From Amphimedon queenslandica (taxonomy: Eukaryota; Porifera; Demospongiae; Haplosclerida; Niphatidae): 64,000 bases of DNA. The stretch's first letter is position 1; every line of letters begins with the position of its first letter. Of the stretch, positions 11,044-29,485 are shown in pieces. Under the pieces are notes generated by a model. It was not told where the DNA came from. It worked only from the letters and a program-made list of their open reading frames with translations, and searched no databases. A program made the position numbers and the translations under genes. The stretch is taken from contig NW_003546365.1 of NCBI RefSeq assembly GCF_000090795.2, forward strand, positions 137,935-201,934, read 5' to 3'.

Positions 11044-14000
11044 TCAATTGAATATATTGTCAACCGTCCCCTGTGTTATTGTTGGCATGCTACCAGCTGG
11101 TATATTAAACATAGGCAATGATGAAGAAGACAGTGTTATAGAAGCAGCAGCTGTAGTATTAATGTCACTCTCATTAGTGCTAAAACCCTCTCCACTGCCT
11201 CCTCCTATCAGTGATGACATTATCAATCCTTCGTTTAGCTCTTCTTCACTTCCCCTTCCTTCCTGACAATAGCTTTGATCATCTTTACCAGGAATGTTGT
11301 TATTATTATTATTTAAGCTGAAGCTTCTCCTGTCATCCTTCTTCACATTTGGTATTGAGCTTTGCGAAGAACCAGAGCTGATATACTTAGCTATTGTATC
11401 GAAATTGAACTTGTACACGTATCTCTTCCCATGCACTTTATGCATTATTTTCTTATCATAGTAATAACGAATGGCCCTGCTCAACTTGTCATAATTCATA
11501 CTAGGTTTGCGTTTCCTCATACCCCACAGCATAGAAACCGCCTCTGGGTCCTGGAGCTTAAATTCTCCATCGTTCCCGGCCCACGTTATGATATTGGAGT
11601 GTTTCTCATCTTGTAAAAGCTCCAACAAAAACTGCCACAGTTGTATCTGACCTAATTTAGCAAAGAAAGAGAGAGAGAGAGAGAGAGGTAGTGAACGCTA
11701 ACTGCATGTACATGCATGTACTCATTGATACGGCTTCATAAATATGTACTCTAGACTATGTACTATATATTGTTGTTGGACATGATAGTACACATCGATA
11801 CATAAAAGCATGTAATGCTACATGCATGTACATGTACTTGTGTCTGTGCGTGTTTGTATTATTGATTGTGTATTGTTAATGATAGTGAAAGACAAACTAA
11901 GACTAGCCAAGAGAGAGAGATATACAGTTGTACTAGTTTTGAACCATTGCCAAATCTACTGGCAGTCAACTCCAGGTAGCCAGTGTGACAGCTAGTCATA
12001 TCAAGGACATATTGTACATGTACATGTACATAATAAACAATACATGTAGTCGTGTATGTATTATTATGTAGATGTACGTATTGTCATTGTACTAGGTGTA
12101 GACATTAAGTTACCTTGATGTGATATGAATGGAGATATATTAGCAAGAGAAGGAGGTGGCGGTATCATCATTGCTGTGGAGGGGAGATGAGATAGAGGGG
12201 AAGAGGGTTGGCCCATGGTCAGCTTAAGTACAGGAGAGAGAAGAGGAGAGGAGACTTTTGTATGTGTTGAGGGAATGTTCTTGAAATGAAGTGGAGAAGA
12301 AGTTGAGCCTGTATTGAATGCTGTAGACCAGTCAAATATACCAGCAGCTGTCGTCTGATCGACCCTACCATCTGATAATAAAATAAATAAAAATAAATAC
12401 ATATATAATTCATGATAAATAATAATGTATGCTTGTATATAAGTCTTTATCATTAATGAGGTCAATAAGGAAGTAGGTTTGTGTGTGTTCTGTTGTTATC
12501 AAAAGGCGAGGCACTCAATATCCTAACCACCAATGTTAGTCTTTTACTGACTACTCCCTCCAAACCCCAACCTGCCTATCATTAACGTATCCCTCATGCA
12601 ATACAGCCCTGTATAATGTAATACCGTCCCATATAGCCCTGTATAATATAAATCATGCATTAATATAATATTATTAGTTATAGTCCTGTGTTATTTAATA
12701 CAGTACAATAATGATAGTGTTTTACTGTATCATTGAAACTGTACACTAGTGGATTCAGGATGCACTGTAGCTTAATTGTAATTTAAATTGGCATTGTGTG
12801 CGTGTATGAGTGAGTGTATATTGTGTACTTAGGAAACTGGTGAGGAAGGAAGTACAAACAATATTACATCATTAATTAGGAATACCTCTCAGTCTGTTAG
12901 CACTGGTGCCAGGAGTATTGCTACCCAGAGGATAAGAGATACCTGTTAAAGTCATTGGACTTATTATCTGTCCTGCTGCAGCAACTATAAAGTAATAATT
13001 TCATGATGTCAACTTGCACTCTTCCTTTGACTACCCACACATTCTTACCTGCTGGGTAAAATCCCGCCGCAGCTGCAGCTGCTGCTCTCATTTGAGGACT
13101 ATTCAAATAAATTTGTTCAGGATTGCTGCCACCTACAGCTCCAGTCGATTTATTCGGCTGCAATACAGACCCAGTGGCATAGTCTATTAATTATTTATAA
13201 AAAGAGAGAGAGAGAGATGGTGAGATGAAGGGATGAGTGTTTTTGTCTACCTTGCTGTGCCTTGAGCCAATAAGAGATATCACCGACTGATGCTCCTGGC
13301 CATAGATAATTAGTCCAGCCCAGTGAAGAATAATTGCCTGTACAAAGTGATAATTAATGAAAGACATGAGACATTTGTACTTTTCTGTTCTCCGTCTGGT
13401 AATTGATTTTCTGTTGAGGCAACCTTGATGTCAGCAATGACATCGCTTGATTTAGACATTGCAGCTATGATATATAATGACAAGGATTACTATTAATATA
13501 TATTTATATTTTTATTATATATTACTATTTCTAGTGCAGAGAAGGTTGAGGTGTGATAGTAATACTTCCCCAGTGTGTGGCGGAGCACGTCTCATGAAAT
13601 CTTCTTTAGAAAGCGAGAGAAGTTGCTCTCCGGTTAGTGCAAACTGCGACAGGTCGAACTGCTCTAAACTGAATTCTTTGACAGCCCATGATAGCCATTG
13701 TGACACATGCTCGACGCTCCAAGTGTTTGGATCTAAGCAAATAAATGCATTATGTAAACATTGTGATAGTCATTGGTGATATAATGGTGGCTGACCTTGT
13801 GGCAAGAAAAGACTCTCTCCACCTGTAGCTTCATGATGTTGCTCTTGTTTCAAGCCTAGAGTAGACCCATAGAGGACATTAGAGGCTGTATTACTGGAGC
13901 TTGTGCTGCTGCAAACTGGTGGCGAGTTGCTAGCTGTGGGCCTCTTAGAAGAGCTACTTGTCTCCTCTGCTTCATCATTGCTACTGCTGCTGGTTCGTTC

Positions 14001-14276
14001 CCGCTTGCGGGAGGAACTGTCTTCCTTAGCGACCGCAGTAGATGAGCTATTACTAGTCGTAGTAGGAACTGGAGCATCATGAGTTTTCATTACTAATGGA
14101 GGGGATCCTCTTCCTCCGGTAGGACTACTCCTGCTCCCGGGACTGGTTGGCGGTTCTTCTTGCTGCAGCTCAAACTGTTTAGCAGCATCATCAAGAGTGT
14201 TGAAGCTATGCCTTCGAGGGCCTCCTCCTGTCTTGCTAGTGTTGCTGAGTGAAGAAGACATCATGAGAGCAAGCAT
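11044..14276 (-). CDS. PNT-ETS transcription factor, ERG/FLI-like
   Basis: Minus-strand gene of about eight coding exons. Exon 1 (to 14276) encodes a Ser/Pro-rich N-terminus with the start [11 protein letters not shown] (an inner M at 14261 is possible). Exon 2 (13515-13735) holds a Pointed/SAM domain: [28 protein letters not shown] and [10 protein letters not shown]. Middle exons give low-complexity sequence with an Ala run. The last exon has the ETS domain from [16 protein letters not shown] through [20 protein letters not shown] and [20 protein letters not shown]. The two arginines of the R-A-I-R-Y-Y-Y recognition helix that contact GGA(A/T) are present. [16 protein letters not shown] is closer to ERG/FLI than ETS1/2. 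It shares a 384-bp divergent promoter region with ATP1A. Subfamily assignment is by eye. Confidence 0.88.
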
Positions 14277-14660
14277 CAGGAGAGGAGAACAGTGGTTGCA
14301 ATCTTTGTAAAAATTGTTTTAAAAAGTGAAAGAGAGAGTCTTCTTTTTCTTTCTCCCTCTTGCAGTGATTGATACAAAGTGCAGTAGATTTGTAGCTATT
14401 TTTTTATGACTTGACTATAAGTAGCAGTCCCAGGAAACTGTCAGGAAGCTTTCAAGCATAATTATGATAACACTTCTCATTAATTATTCATTATGCTAAG
14501 TCAATCAATTTAATTATTACAACAATTAATTAAATTGCAGCAGCACAGTAGCAGCTGCTGTCCTAAGAATTAAAGAATTTCTGTCTTTCCTTCTTCTGTT
14601 CGTTTCTTAGTTTCTTATAATTGTACATTTTATTGTATTAGTTATTAGATCTATGGTGCT
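14277..14660. promoter_or_regulatory. Divergent promoter region, ERG/FLI-like gene and ATP1A
   Basis: 384 bp separate the two start codons. The region has a CT-rich tract (14339-14363), AT-rich stretches and CAGCAGCACAGTAGCAGCTG-type sequence near 14538. No TATA box is clearly placed. A shared bidirectional promoter is inferred from the layout. Confidence 0.5.
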
Positions 14661-21201
<6,541 letters not shown>

Positions 21202-21400
21202 GACACTATTAGAATTCATAATAGCTAGCCACGTATCATTACTATTATTATTATCATTTTAGAAGTGCAAAAGTGTATTCATACTATTCAAATTTAAACA
21301 GTTTCCCGCTTTGACTAAGCGCATAAGGCGGAGCTCGAGCAATGTTCATATACTAAAAGTGTACGGTCTATTTCCGTATACTAGTCACACGTGCGTTAAC

Positions 21401-24400
21401 ATGGCCGACAGTGTCTACCCCTCTTGTCTACTTGAAGGAGATCCTAGCCTTCCTATAAAGAACATTGAAGACAAATGGAAGCTCCTTCCCGCCTTTCTCA
21501 AAGTCAAGGGTCTAGTTAAGCAGCACCTGGACTCCTTCAATTACTTTGTCAGTACAGACATCAAGAAGATAGTGAGGGCCAATGACCTGGTCATTAGTGA
21601 TTTCGACCCATCATTTTATCTGAAGTATTTGGATATATACGTTGGTACCCCATTGGTGGAGGAGTCCCTGAACGTATGTACACAGATTACCCCTCAGGAG
21701 TGCAGGCTGAGAGATATGACGTATTCAGCACCTGTCACTGTTGACATTGAGTATACTAGAGGGACCCAACGGGTTCGGAGGAAAGGTATTTTAATTAAAA
21801 GTGTGGGTGTAGTAATAGTGTAGACACAGATATAGGTCCTGTTTTAATTGTGCATTTGATCAAATTTGGAATTTTTATGAATTTTTTAAAGTTGATCTAA
21901 AACCTGGCTGAAGACTATGGGTTATAGTACAGGGTCTTTGGCTAAATTTCACCAAAAATGACTAGGAGAGGTTTTTCAATTTTTATAATTTTTCCTGATA
22001 CATATACATGTTTTTATGTTGCTTTTCAAGTTTGAGCTGGTTCCGATAAAAATTGGATTTTTTACGAATTTTAAAAGTTACTCCAAAATCAGGCCTGAGT
22101 CCCTGTACTATAGTACAGGGTCTTTCGCTAAATTTCACCAAAAATGACTAGGAGAGATTTTTCAATTTTTATAATTTTTTCTGATACATATACATGTTTT
22201 TATGTTGCTTTTCAAGTTTGAGCCGGTTCTGATAAAAATTGGATTTTTTACGAATTTTTTAAGTTACTCCAAAATCAGGCCAAAGTTCCTGTACTATAGT
22301 ACAGGGTCTTCGGCCAAATTTTGCCAAAAATGACTAGGAGAGTTTTCTCAAGTTTTATATTTTTTTCTGATGCATATACATATTCTTATGTTGTTTTTTT
22401 AAGTTTGAGCTGATTCTGATCAAAATTGGATTTTTTATGAATTTTTAAAGTTGCTCATAAACCCAGCCAAAGACCATGCATGGGCTATAGCACAGGGTAT
22501 TTTGTTAAAAATGACTAAGAGAGAATTCTCCATTTTTCTTGCACTTTCTGCATGTTCTTTGCTATTATTAATGCTGCATTTTTATTAGGTTTTTCCATTG
22601 GTCAGCTACCTATAATGCTGAGAAGTGCCAACTGTGTCCTATCAAATAAAAACCAGGAGGAACTAGCAAAACTGAAGGAGTGTCCGATTGATCCTGGTGG
22701 ATATTTTGTCGTCAGAGGGACGGAAAAAGTCATACTGATTCAGGAACAATTATCTAAAAATAGAATCATCGTTGATTACGATAAAAAGGGAAACATTGGC
22801 TGCTCCGTGACCTCTTCAACTCACGACAGAAAGAGCAAGACGAACCTGATATTCAAAGGGAATCAGTTCTATTTAAAGCACAACTCATTCACAGATGACA
22901 TCCCAGTAGTCCTCGTCTTTAAAGCAATGAATATCATCAGCGATCAAGAGATAGTCCAAATGATTGGTTGTGAAGATTCAGTTCTCTCAGTATTCGCTCC
23001 TTCCCTTGAAGAGTGTGCGATGCTTAATGTCTACACCCAAAAGAAAGCTCTTGAAGTTGTCGGAGCTAAAACAAGGAAGAGAATGTACGGGAAACCGAGA
23101 TCAAAGGCAGAAGAAGCTCATGATGTTCTCTCTCATTACGTACTAGCTCACATTCCTGTTGAATCTAACGACTTTAAAATTAAAGCGTCTTTCCTTAGTT
23201 TAATGATAAGGAGAGTCATACTAGCGACTGCAAAGGACGAAGTTGACGACAGGGATTACTATGGTAACAAGAGGCTGGAGTTAGCCGGGCCCCTTCTCTC
23301 TCTTCTCTTTGAGGATTTATTCAAACGATATAATTCAGAATTGAAGAAGATTATTGACAGGACTTTGGCAAAGAAGAGGACACAGCCATTTGACGTTGTT
23401 TGTCACATGAAGAACTCTATCATCACTCAAGGGATCGAGACTGCCCTGTCCACAGGGAACTGGACTCTCAGACGATTCAAAATGGAAAGAGGAGGAGTGA
23501 CACAAGTAGGTATACTAGTTATGAACTGTTATGATGTTATGTTGTTATTGCAATTTATATTGCATCATTCCTTGAAGACATAATTATTGAAATATGTTGT
23601 TTATTTTGATTTTTTGACTTCTCTACCAATTAGATTAAGTTAAATGTACTTTTAACCAAAACATTTATAACACGAGTACATTATATACTTTTGGTATTAA
23701 TGATGATGTGCCTATAATTCTCTCTCTTCTCTCTGCCCTTAGGTCCTGTCTCGTATGTCCTTCATTGCTTGTCTAGGTCACATGACTAGGATAACGAGTC
23801 AGTTTGAGAAGACGAGGAAGATCAGTGGCCCAAGGTCCCTCCAGCCCTCCCAGTGGGGGATGGTGTGTCCCTCTGATACTCCGGAGGGGGAAGCGTGTGG
23901 TCTTGTTAAAAACCTTGCCCTCATATCCCATATAACCACTGATGTTGATGAAGGACCGATAAGACGACTAGCGTTTAATTTAGGAGTTGAGGACATTCGT
24001 TATCTGTCGGGGGAGGAACTCTCGTCCAATGAGTCTTACCTTGTATTGCTCAATGGTAATATAGTGGGTGTGGTTAGATACTACGCCTCTTTTGTACGAT
24101 ATTTCAGATTATTGAGACGTAACGGAAGAATGAACGAGTTTGTATCAATATCCACGAATCATCACAATCGCACTGTCAGCATTTCCTCTGATTCTGGTCG
24201 TGTCTGTCGTCCCTATATCATAGTGATCAACGGAGTCCCTAGGGTCACCTCCCATCATATTGACCTCATCTCTAAAGGGATGGAATTCGAAGACTTCCTT
24301 GCCAAAGGACTCATAGAGTATCTTGACGTCAACGAAGAAAACGATTCCATGATAGCCTTGTATGAGTCTGACATTAACAGCAGTACCACCCACCTTGAGA

Positions 24401-25886
24401 TCGAGCCATTTACCATATTAGGAGTGTGTGCTGGTCTGATTCCGTATCCCCATCACAACCAGTCGCCACGGAACACGTACCAGTGTGCCATGGGTAAACA
24501 GGCCATTGGTACGATAGCTTATAACCAACAGAACAGGATTGACACTCTCCTCAATATAATGATATACCCACAGGCTCCGATTGTTAAAACCCGTACTATT
24601 GATCTTATAAAGTTTGATAAGTTACCAGCTGGTTTTAATGCAGTCGTTGCTATAATGTGTTACTCTGGTTACGATATTGAAGATGCTCTTATACTGAACC
24701 GGGCTTCTCTGGATAGAGGTTTGGCCAGGTCTCTCGTCTGTCGGAAACAAACCTGCTCCTTGAAGAGATACTCAAACATGACTTTCGATAAAATACTCGG
24801 CCCAAGCCGAGAGATGGATACCGGTAAACCAATATGGAAACACACCCCTCTTGACGAGGATGGGATTGTAGGCGTGGCCGAGAGAGTATCAAGCGGACAA
24901 GTGTTGATTAATAAGCTAGTTCCGCAGGTTACACAATCTCTCTGTCCAGGAGGAGGGGGAGCAGCAGCAGGTGGAGCAGATAATAATTACAAGTCTTGTC
25001 CTGTCTCTTACCGTGGCCCTACTGATGTCTATGCTAACAATGTATTAATAACTAATAATAACGAAGAGTCTTATCTTATTAAGATACTACTGGAGTCCAT
25101 TAGGATACCAGAGATTGGGGACAAGTTTAGCAGTCGCCATGGACAAAAAGGAGTGTGTGGGTTGATTGTACCACAAGAAGACATGCCCTTCACTGATCAG
25201 GGACTATGTCCTGATATAATAATGAATCCTCACGGCTTTCCCTCTCGTATGACCGTTGGGAAACTCATCGAAGTCATAGCTGGTAAGACAGGTGCTCTTA
25301 ATGGCACCTATAGGTACTCAACTGCTTTCGGAGGCGACAAAGTCTCTGACATAAGCTCTGATCTGATATCCAATGGTTTCAACTATGTCGGTAAGGACAT
25401 ACTAACGTCAGGTATTACCGGAGAACCACTGGAGGCCTACATATACACAGGAATAGTGTACTACCAGAGACTGAAGCACATGGTACTGGATAAGATGCAT
25501 GCAAGATCACGTGGTCCTAGAGTAATACTAACCAGACAACCGACCGAAGGAAGATCAAGGGACGGAGGCCTCAGGTTAGGAGAGATGGAGAGAGATTGCT
25601 TGATAAGTTATGGATCCTGTATGCTACTGAGAGAAAGGTTGATGACGTCAAGTGATGAGTTTGATGTGCAGATATGTGAATCATGTGGTCTATTAGCTTA
25701 TAATGACTGGTAAGGAGAGAAAGGAAGAGAGCAAATTAGTTCATTATTTTATTTTGCAGGTGTCATTATTGTCAATCTTCTGGATCAGTTACTTCAATAA
25801 AGATTCCGTACGCTTTCAAGTTGTTGATACAAGAAATGCAATCGATGAACATAATACCAAGAATAGGACTTAGCAGCTGCATATAA
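21401..25886 (+). CDS. POLR3B: RNA polymerase III second-largest subunit (RPC2)
   Basis: Four exons (21401-21785, about 22589-23505, about 23742-25711, about 25760-25886) give a full-length beta-like subunit. It forms part of the Pol III active-site cleft, for tRNA, 5S and U6 synthesis. Landmarks: [20 protein letters not shown] near the start; [133 protein letters not shown]; and a C-terminal zinc ribbon ([12 protein letters not shown] plus CHYC) split by the last intron. The ATG at 21401 is preferred over an in-frame one at 21311 because the family starts close to this point. Intron 1 is filled by repeat monomers. It lies 199 bp after ATP1A and 103 bp before UROS. Confidence 0.95.
21832..22545 (+). 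repeat. Dispersed repeat array, subfamily I, about four monomers
   Basis: This fills POLR3B intron 1. The block GTTTGAGC(T/C)G(G/A)TTC(C/T)GAT recurs at about 22029, 22216 and 22404, giving a period near 187 bp. Each monomer carries the palindrome CCTGTACTATAGTACAGG or a decayed form, then AAAAATGACTA(G/A)GAGAG and a CTGAT(A/G)CATATACAT block. Confidence 0.85.
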
Positions 25887-25989
25887 CTGATTTTCCCTCT
25901 TCTCTCCCTCCCCTCTCTCTCTCTCTTTAACTTTATTATTGCTATTAATAAACACTAAACACTTGATAGTCATCAGTAGTAGTATTAAA

Positions 25990-28289
25990 ATGGCTGACAG
26001 TTGGGGCCAGGTGGTGTTGTTTAGAGAAAAGAAAGAACCTGTAGATAAATATGAAGAGGTACAGAATAATAAACAAGATATGTATTGTTCTTACATGTAT
26101 CTATCCATTGTCTTATGAATTGCTTTAAGGTATTAAAAGGTGGAGGATTTGAGACAGTATTTATTCCAGTTTTATCATTTAAATACACTGACAGTAAAAC
26201 TAATGGACTGCTTGATGCTATCACGTCACCTTTAAAATATTCAGGTGTTTGTTTATTCTTTTATTATCGTTTAATAGCATTGCTATTCGTCATATGCTTT
26301 GTTGTTTAGGTGTCATATTTACTAGTCAGACAGCTGTCAATGCCCTTGTAGATATGATTGAAAAGGAGAAATTAGTGATTGGTATGTTAACACAGAATTA
26401 TAGAGACAGATGGCGAGAGAGAGGAAGTCCATATATTTATTATTATCACTGTGCAGTGTGGACATAATGCTTGTACGAATGTGTGTTAGTGTATGGACCA
26501 TATATCAGAGCATTATATTACTGTGTACAATGTAGTGAGTGGACCATATTGAGTGTCTTATTAATTTATAGTATACAGCACATTTATGTACCTGTGTTTA
26601 TGTAGAGGTTGATAAATGGACTGTTGTTTTTGTGGTTGGACCATCTACCAAGGAATGTGGTATGCTGTCTATTGAATAATGACTCCATGGTTAATTGAAT
26701 TCTTCTAGTTGAGCGTCAGTTAGGATTACAAGTTACAGCTGGTGGAGTAGCCGGTAATGCACAACTGCTGTCTTCTATCATCATTGAATGTATGTGCTTG
26801 TACGTATGATTGATGAGGGTACACACATTCCCTGCATGCATTCATATTGATGTCATTTTGCCGAGAATTAAGTTTGAGCTAATTTTGATCAAATAAGATG
26901 AGTGAGATAAAAGAGTTATACATATTGATGTCCTTATGCTCTGGGGAAAGTTTGAGCCGATTCCGAGCTCGAATTCTTGATTTATGGCCATTTTTAAAAT
27001 GAGCCGATTTCTGAAAACTACACTGCCCATGGTTTTTTCCAAAAAATGGCTCTGGAATCACCCCCCATTTTTATTACATTTTCTGATGCATATTGATGTA
27101 CTTATGCTATGTAGAAAGTTTGAGCTGATTCCGACTTCAAATTTTCAAGTTACGGCCATTTTAAGAAAATCCCAAAATTTCAAACAATACCCAAGGCTAT
27201 AGCCCATGCTTTTTTCCAAAAAATGGCTCCGAAATCACCCCCAATTTTTATTGCATTTTCTGATACATATTGATGTACTTATGCTGTGTAGCAAGTTTGA
27301 GCTAATTCCGACTTCAAATTTTCAAATTACGGCCATTTTAAGAAAATTCCAAAATTTCGAAAAATACCCAAGGCTATATAGCCCATGCTTTTTTCCAAAA
27401 AATGGCTCTGAAATCATCCCCAATTTTTATTGCATTTTCTGATACATATTGATGCACTTATGCTCTGTAGAAGTTTGAGCTGATTCCGACTAGAAATTTT
27501 AAAGTTATGACCATTTTTAAGAATGAACCAACTTCTGAAAATACCCTGTACTATAGCCCATGCATGCTTATTCTGAAAAATGGCCCCGAAATCACCCCCT
27601 ATTTTCATTGCATTTTCTAATGCATACATGTATTGATTAATGTCCTCCTGTAGATGTAAAGAAGGCTCCTATTGACAAGCCGTTCTTGTTTCCCTGTGGT
27701 AATATGAAGAGAGATACTCTGCCTGTGAGTCTATCAGAGAATGGCATACCTCTTGAAACCATTGAGTGCTATCAAACCATACAAGACCCCAACATTGAGA
27801 GTGAAATCAGCAATAAGGTAATGACTACTTACACTTTAACTTCTTGGTATTGCAAATATGCTTTGTGACCAATCCTAATATTATTACTAATATTATTATC
27901 AACTGACACGTACAGGTAGGATTATACATATTCTGTCTAATTATGATCGACGCTATAATTCTATTATTATAATAATTACTATTAATTGTCTAGTGTCATA
28001 AATGGAATAAAGGAACAATGTTAGTGTTTTTCAGTCCATCAGGCGTCCAATACTCACTGCCAGTCATTAAACAACACTGTATTAATATACAAAACTTTAC
28101 AGTGAGTACATATAGACGTATTGATACATTATAAATGTTTTGTTTATTTTTTAGTTTGTGTCAATAGGCCCAACGACTGCTTCATCACTTATTTCAAACG
28201 GGATCCCTTCTCCTCTTGTCTGTTCAAAACCAACTCCCTCTGATCTTTTAACTTTAATAATTAATAACTCTAACTTTAATAATTCATAA
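25990..28289 (+). CDS. UROS: Uroporphyrinogen-III synthase
   Basis: About eight exons from MADSWGQVVLFREKKEPVD to NNS and TAA at 28287-28289. The enzyme closes hydroxymethylbilane to uroporphyrinogen III, the fourth step of haem synthesis, in the cytosol. Family marks: GFETVFIPVLSFKY; VIFTSQTAVNALVDMIE; VVFVVGPST; QVTAGGVAGNAQLL; FLFPCGNMKRDTLP; GIPLETIECYQTI; MLVFFSPSGVQYSL; and VSIGPTTASSLISNGIPSPL (human IGPTTARALAAQG). Sequence is poorly conserved in this family, so the SPSG, CGN(L/M)KR and IGPTTA motifs carry the call. Length is near the human 265 residues. One intron (about 26800-27650) is a repeat array. It lies 103 bp after POLR3B and 75 bp before RSPH1. Confidence 0.9.
26862..27640 (+). 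repeat. Dispersed repeat array, subfamily II, about four monomers
   Basis: Occupies a UROS intron. The block GTTTGAGC(C/T)(G/A)ATTCCGA recurs at about 26948, 27117, 27294 and 27474, a period of 169-180 bp. Monomers carry TTACGGCCATTTTAAGAAAA, the phrase (G/A)CCCATGC(T/A)TTTTTCC, AAAAAATGGCTC(C/T)G(A)AATCA and TTTCTGATACATATTGATG. The CTGTACTATAG block is partly lost. These arrays are intron filler and create several spurious ORFs. Confidence 0.85.
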
Positions 28290-28336
28290 CTACAACTCCG
28301 TGTCATGCTCCGTATACTTGGTTGTGGGCGGGGTCT

Positions 28337-28350
28337 GTCGCTATAGCAAC
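28337..28350 (+). promoter_or_regulatory. Candidate RFX X-box upstream of RSPH1
   Basis: GTCGCTATAGCAAC is an imperfect palindrome close to the RFX consensus GT(T/C)NCCAT(G/A)G(C/N)AAC: GT-half, 2-nt AT spacer, and an AGCAAC half-site. It sits 15 bp upstream of the RSPH1 start, inside the 75-bp gap after UROS. X-boxes just upstream of cilium genes are the usual RFX arrangement in animals. Confidence 0.7.
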
Positions 28351-28364
28351 AACCTTTGAAAAAC

Positions 28365-29309
28365 ATGTCTGACATTGGGTCTGAAGATGGAGAGGACCAG
28401 GGGCCTAATCTGGGAGTAAGGGAGACCAGTTCTTGATATTATCCTTTAGTTTTTTTGCTGTAGACTTATGAAGGAGAGAGAAATGACGCAGGAGAGAGAC
28501 ACGGGCAAGGAGAAGCTGTCCTTCCTAATGGAGACTCTTACAAGGGACAGTATGCCAATGGAAAGAGAAATGGCTATGTTAGTGCTGCAAAACTCATCAT
28601 CACAAAACCTTATTAATAATCTTAGGGTGTGTACAAATTTAAATCGGGTGCTCGTTACATGGGTAATTATGATGATAACCAGAAATCTGGTGAAGGAACG
28701 TTTTATTATCCTGACGGCTCAAAATACGAAGGTAGAAAAGGAATAAATAATCATCTATTGTTATTTCTATTAGGCCAGTGGGTAAATGATGTGCATCATG
28801 GGGCAGGCAAGTATACTTATGCTAATGGAGACACATATGAAGGAAATTGGGAGAATGACCTGAGAAATGGACTAGGAACTTACACTTATAATCAAACTGG
28901 AGTCCAAGTATGCAGAAGACATATTGTGTGTGCATTCTAGTATTGACTGCATGCAGTATGTTGGTGAATGGGTCAATGGTAGAAGAGAGGGTAATGGAGA
29001 GTTGCTGTTCAAAGGGTATAAATTTAAAGGAACTTTCTTAACTGATCAAGTATGCTAAGAAGACAATACATGATAACTATAATATATAATGCATTTATAG
29101 CCACATGGAGCTGGTAAGTATATGTTTGACATTGGAGTGCAGCAGCTTGGAGATTATGTACTGGAGAAACCTGTTAGCTGTAATAATTATAATCAACTTA
29201 TTGTTGTTTTGGTCTGTAGGTAAAGGAAGGAGAAGAAGAGGAGGAAGAGGAAGAAGATATACAGAAACTTAATCCAAGATGGCAGGGAGGGCAGATAACT
29301 CATGCTTAG
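28365..29309 (+). CDS. RSPH1: Radial spoke head protein 1 (MORN repeats)
   Basis: About seven exons from [15 protein letters not shown] (human MSDLGSEE) to TAG at 29307-29309. RSPH1 is part of the radial spoke head of motile cilia and sperm flagella. Six to seven MORN repeats in order include [54 protein letters not shown], a repeat with [53 protein letters not shown] and [21 protein letters not shown] Glu-rich tail ([16 protein letters not shown]) then follows. The protein is shorter than human after the acidic tail, lacking its long C-terminal extension. A candidate X-box lies just upstream. Sponge larvae and choanocytes carry motile cilia, which fits. Confidence 0.92.
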
Positions 29310-29485
29310 TGCATCACATAACACTAATATTATTGATAGAGAGACACAAATCTTGTTTTAACACAACAATGTAAACTATCAATTAAACGCGTGGGTGGAA
29401 TCAATACAAAAGCACAATAGTGTAGCAGTGCAAAACAGTTTCGTCTGGCAGTTGAAGAAAAGAAGAGAGAGAAGGAAAAGCGGTC

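Noticed and set aside
26842-27629. Short ORFs in the UROS intron that look alike (HPPFLLHFLMHIDVLMLC-type)
   Set aside because: They are translations of successive repeat monomers; similar frames appear at 56724, which shows they track the repeat, not a gene.
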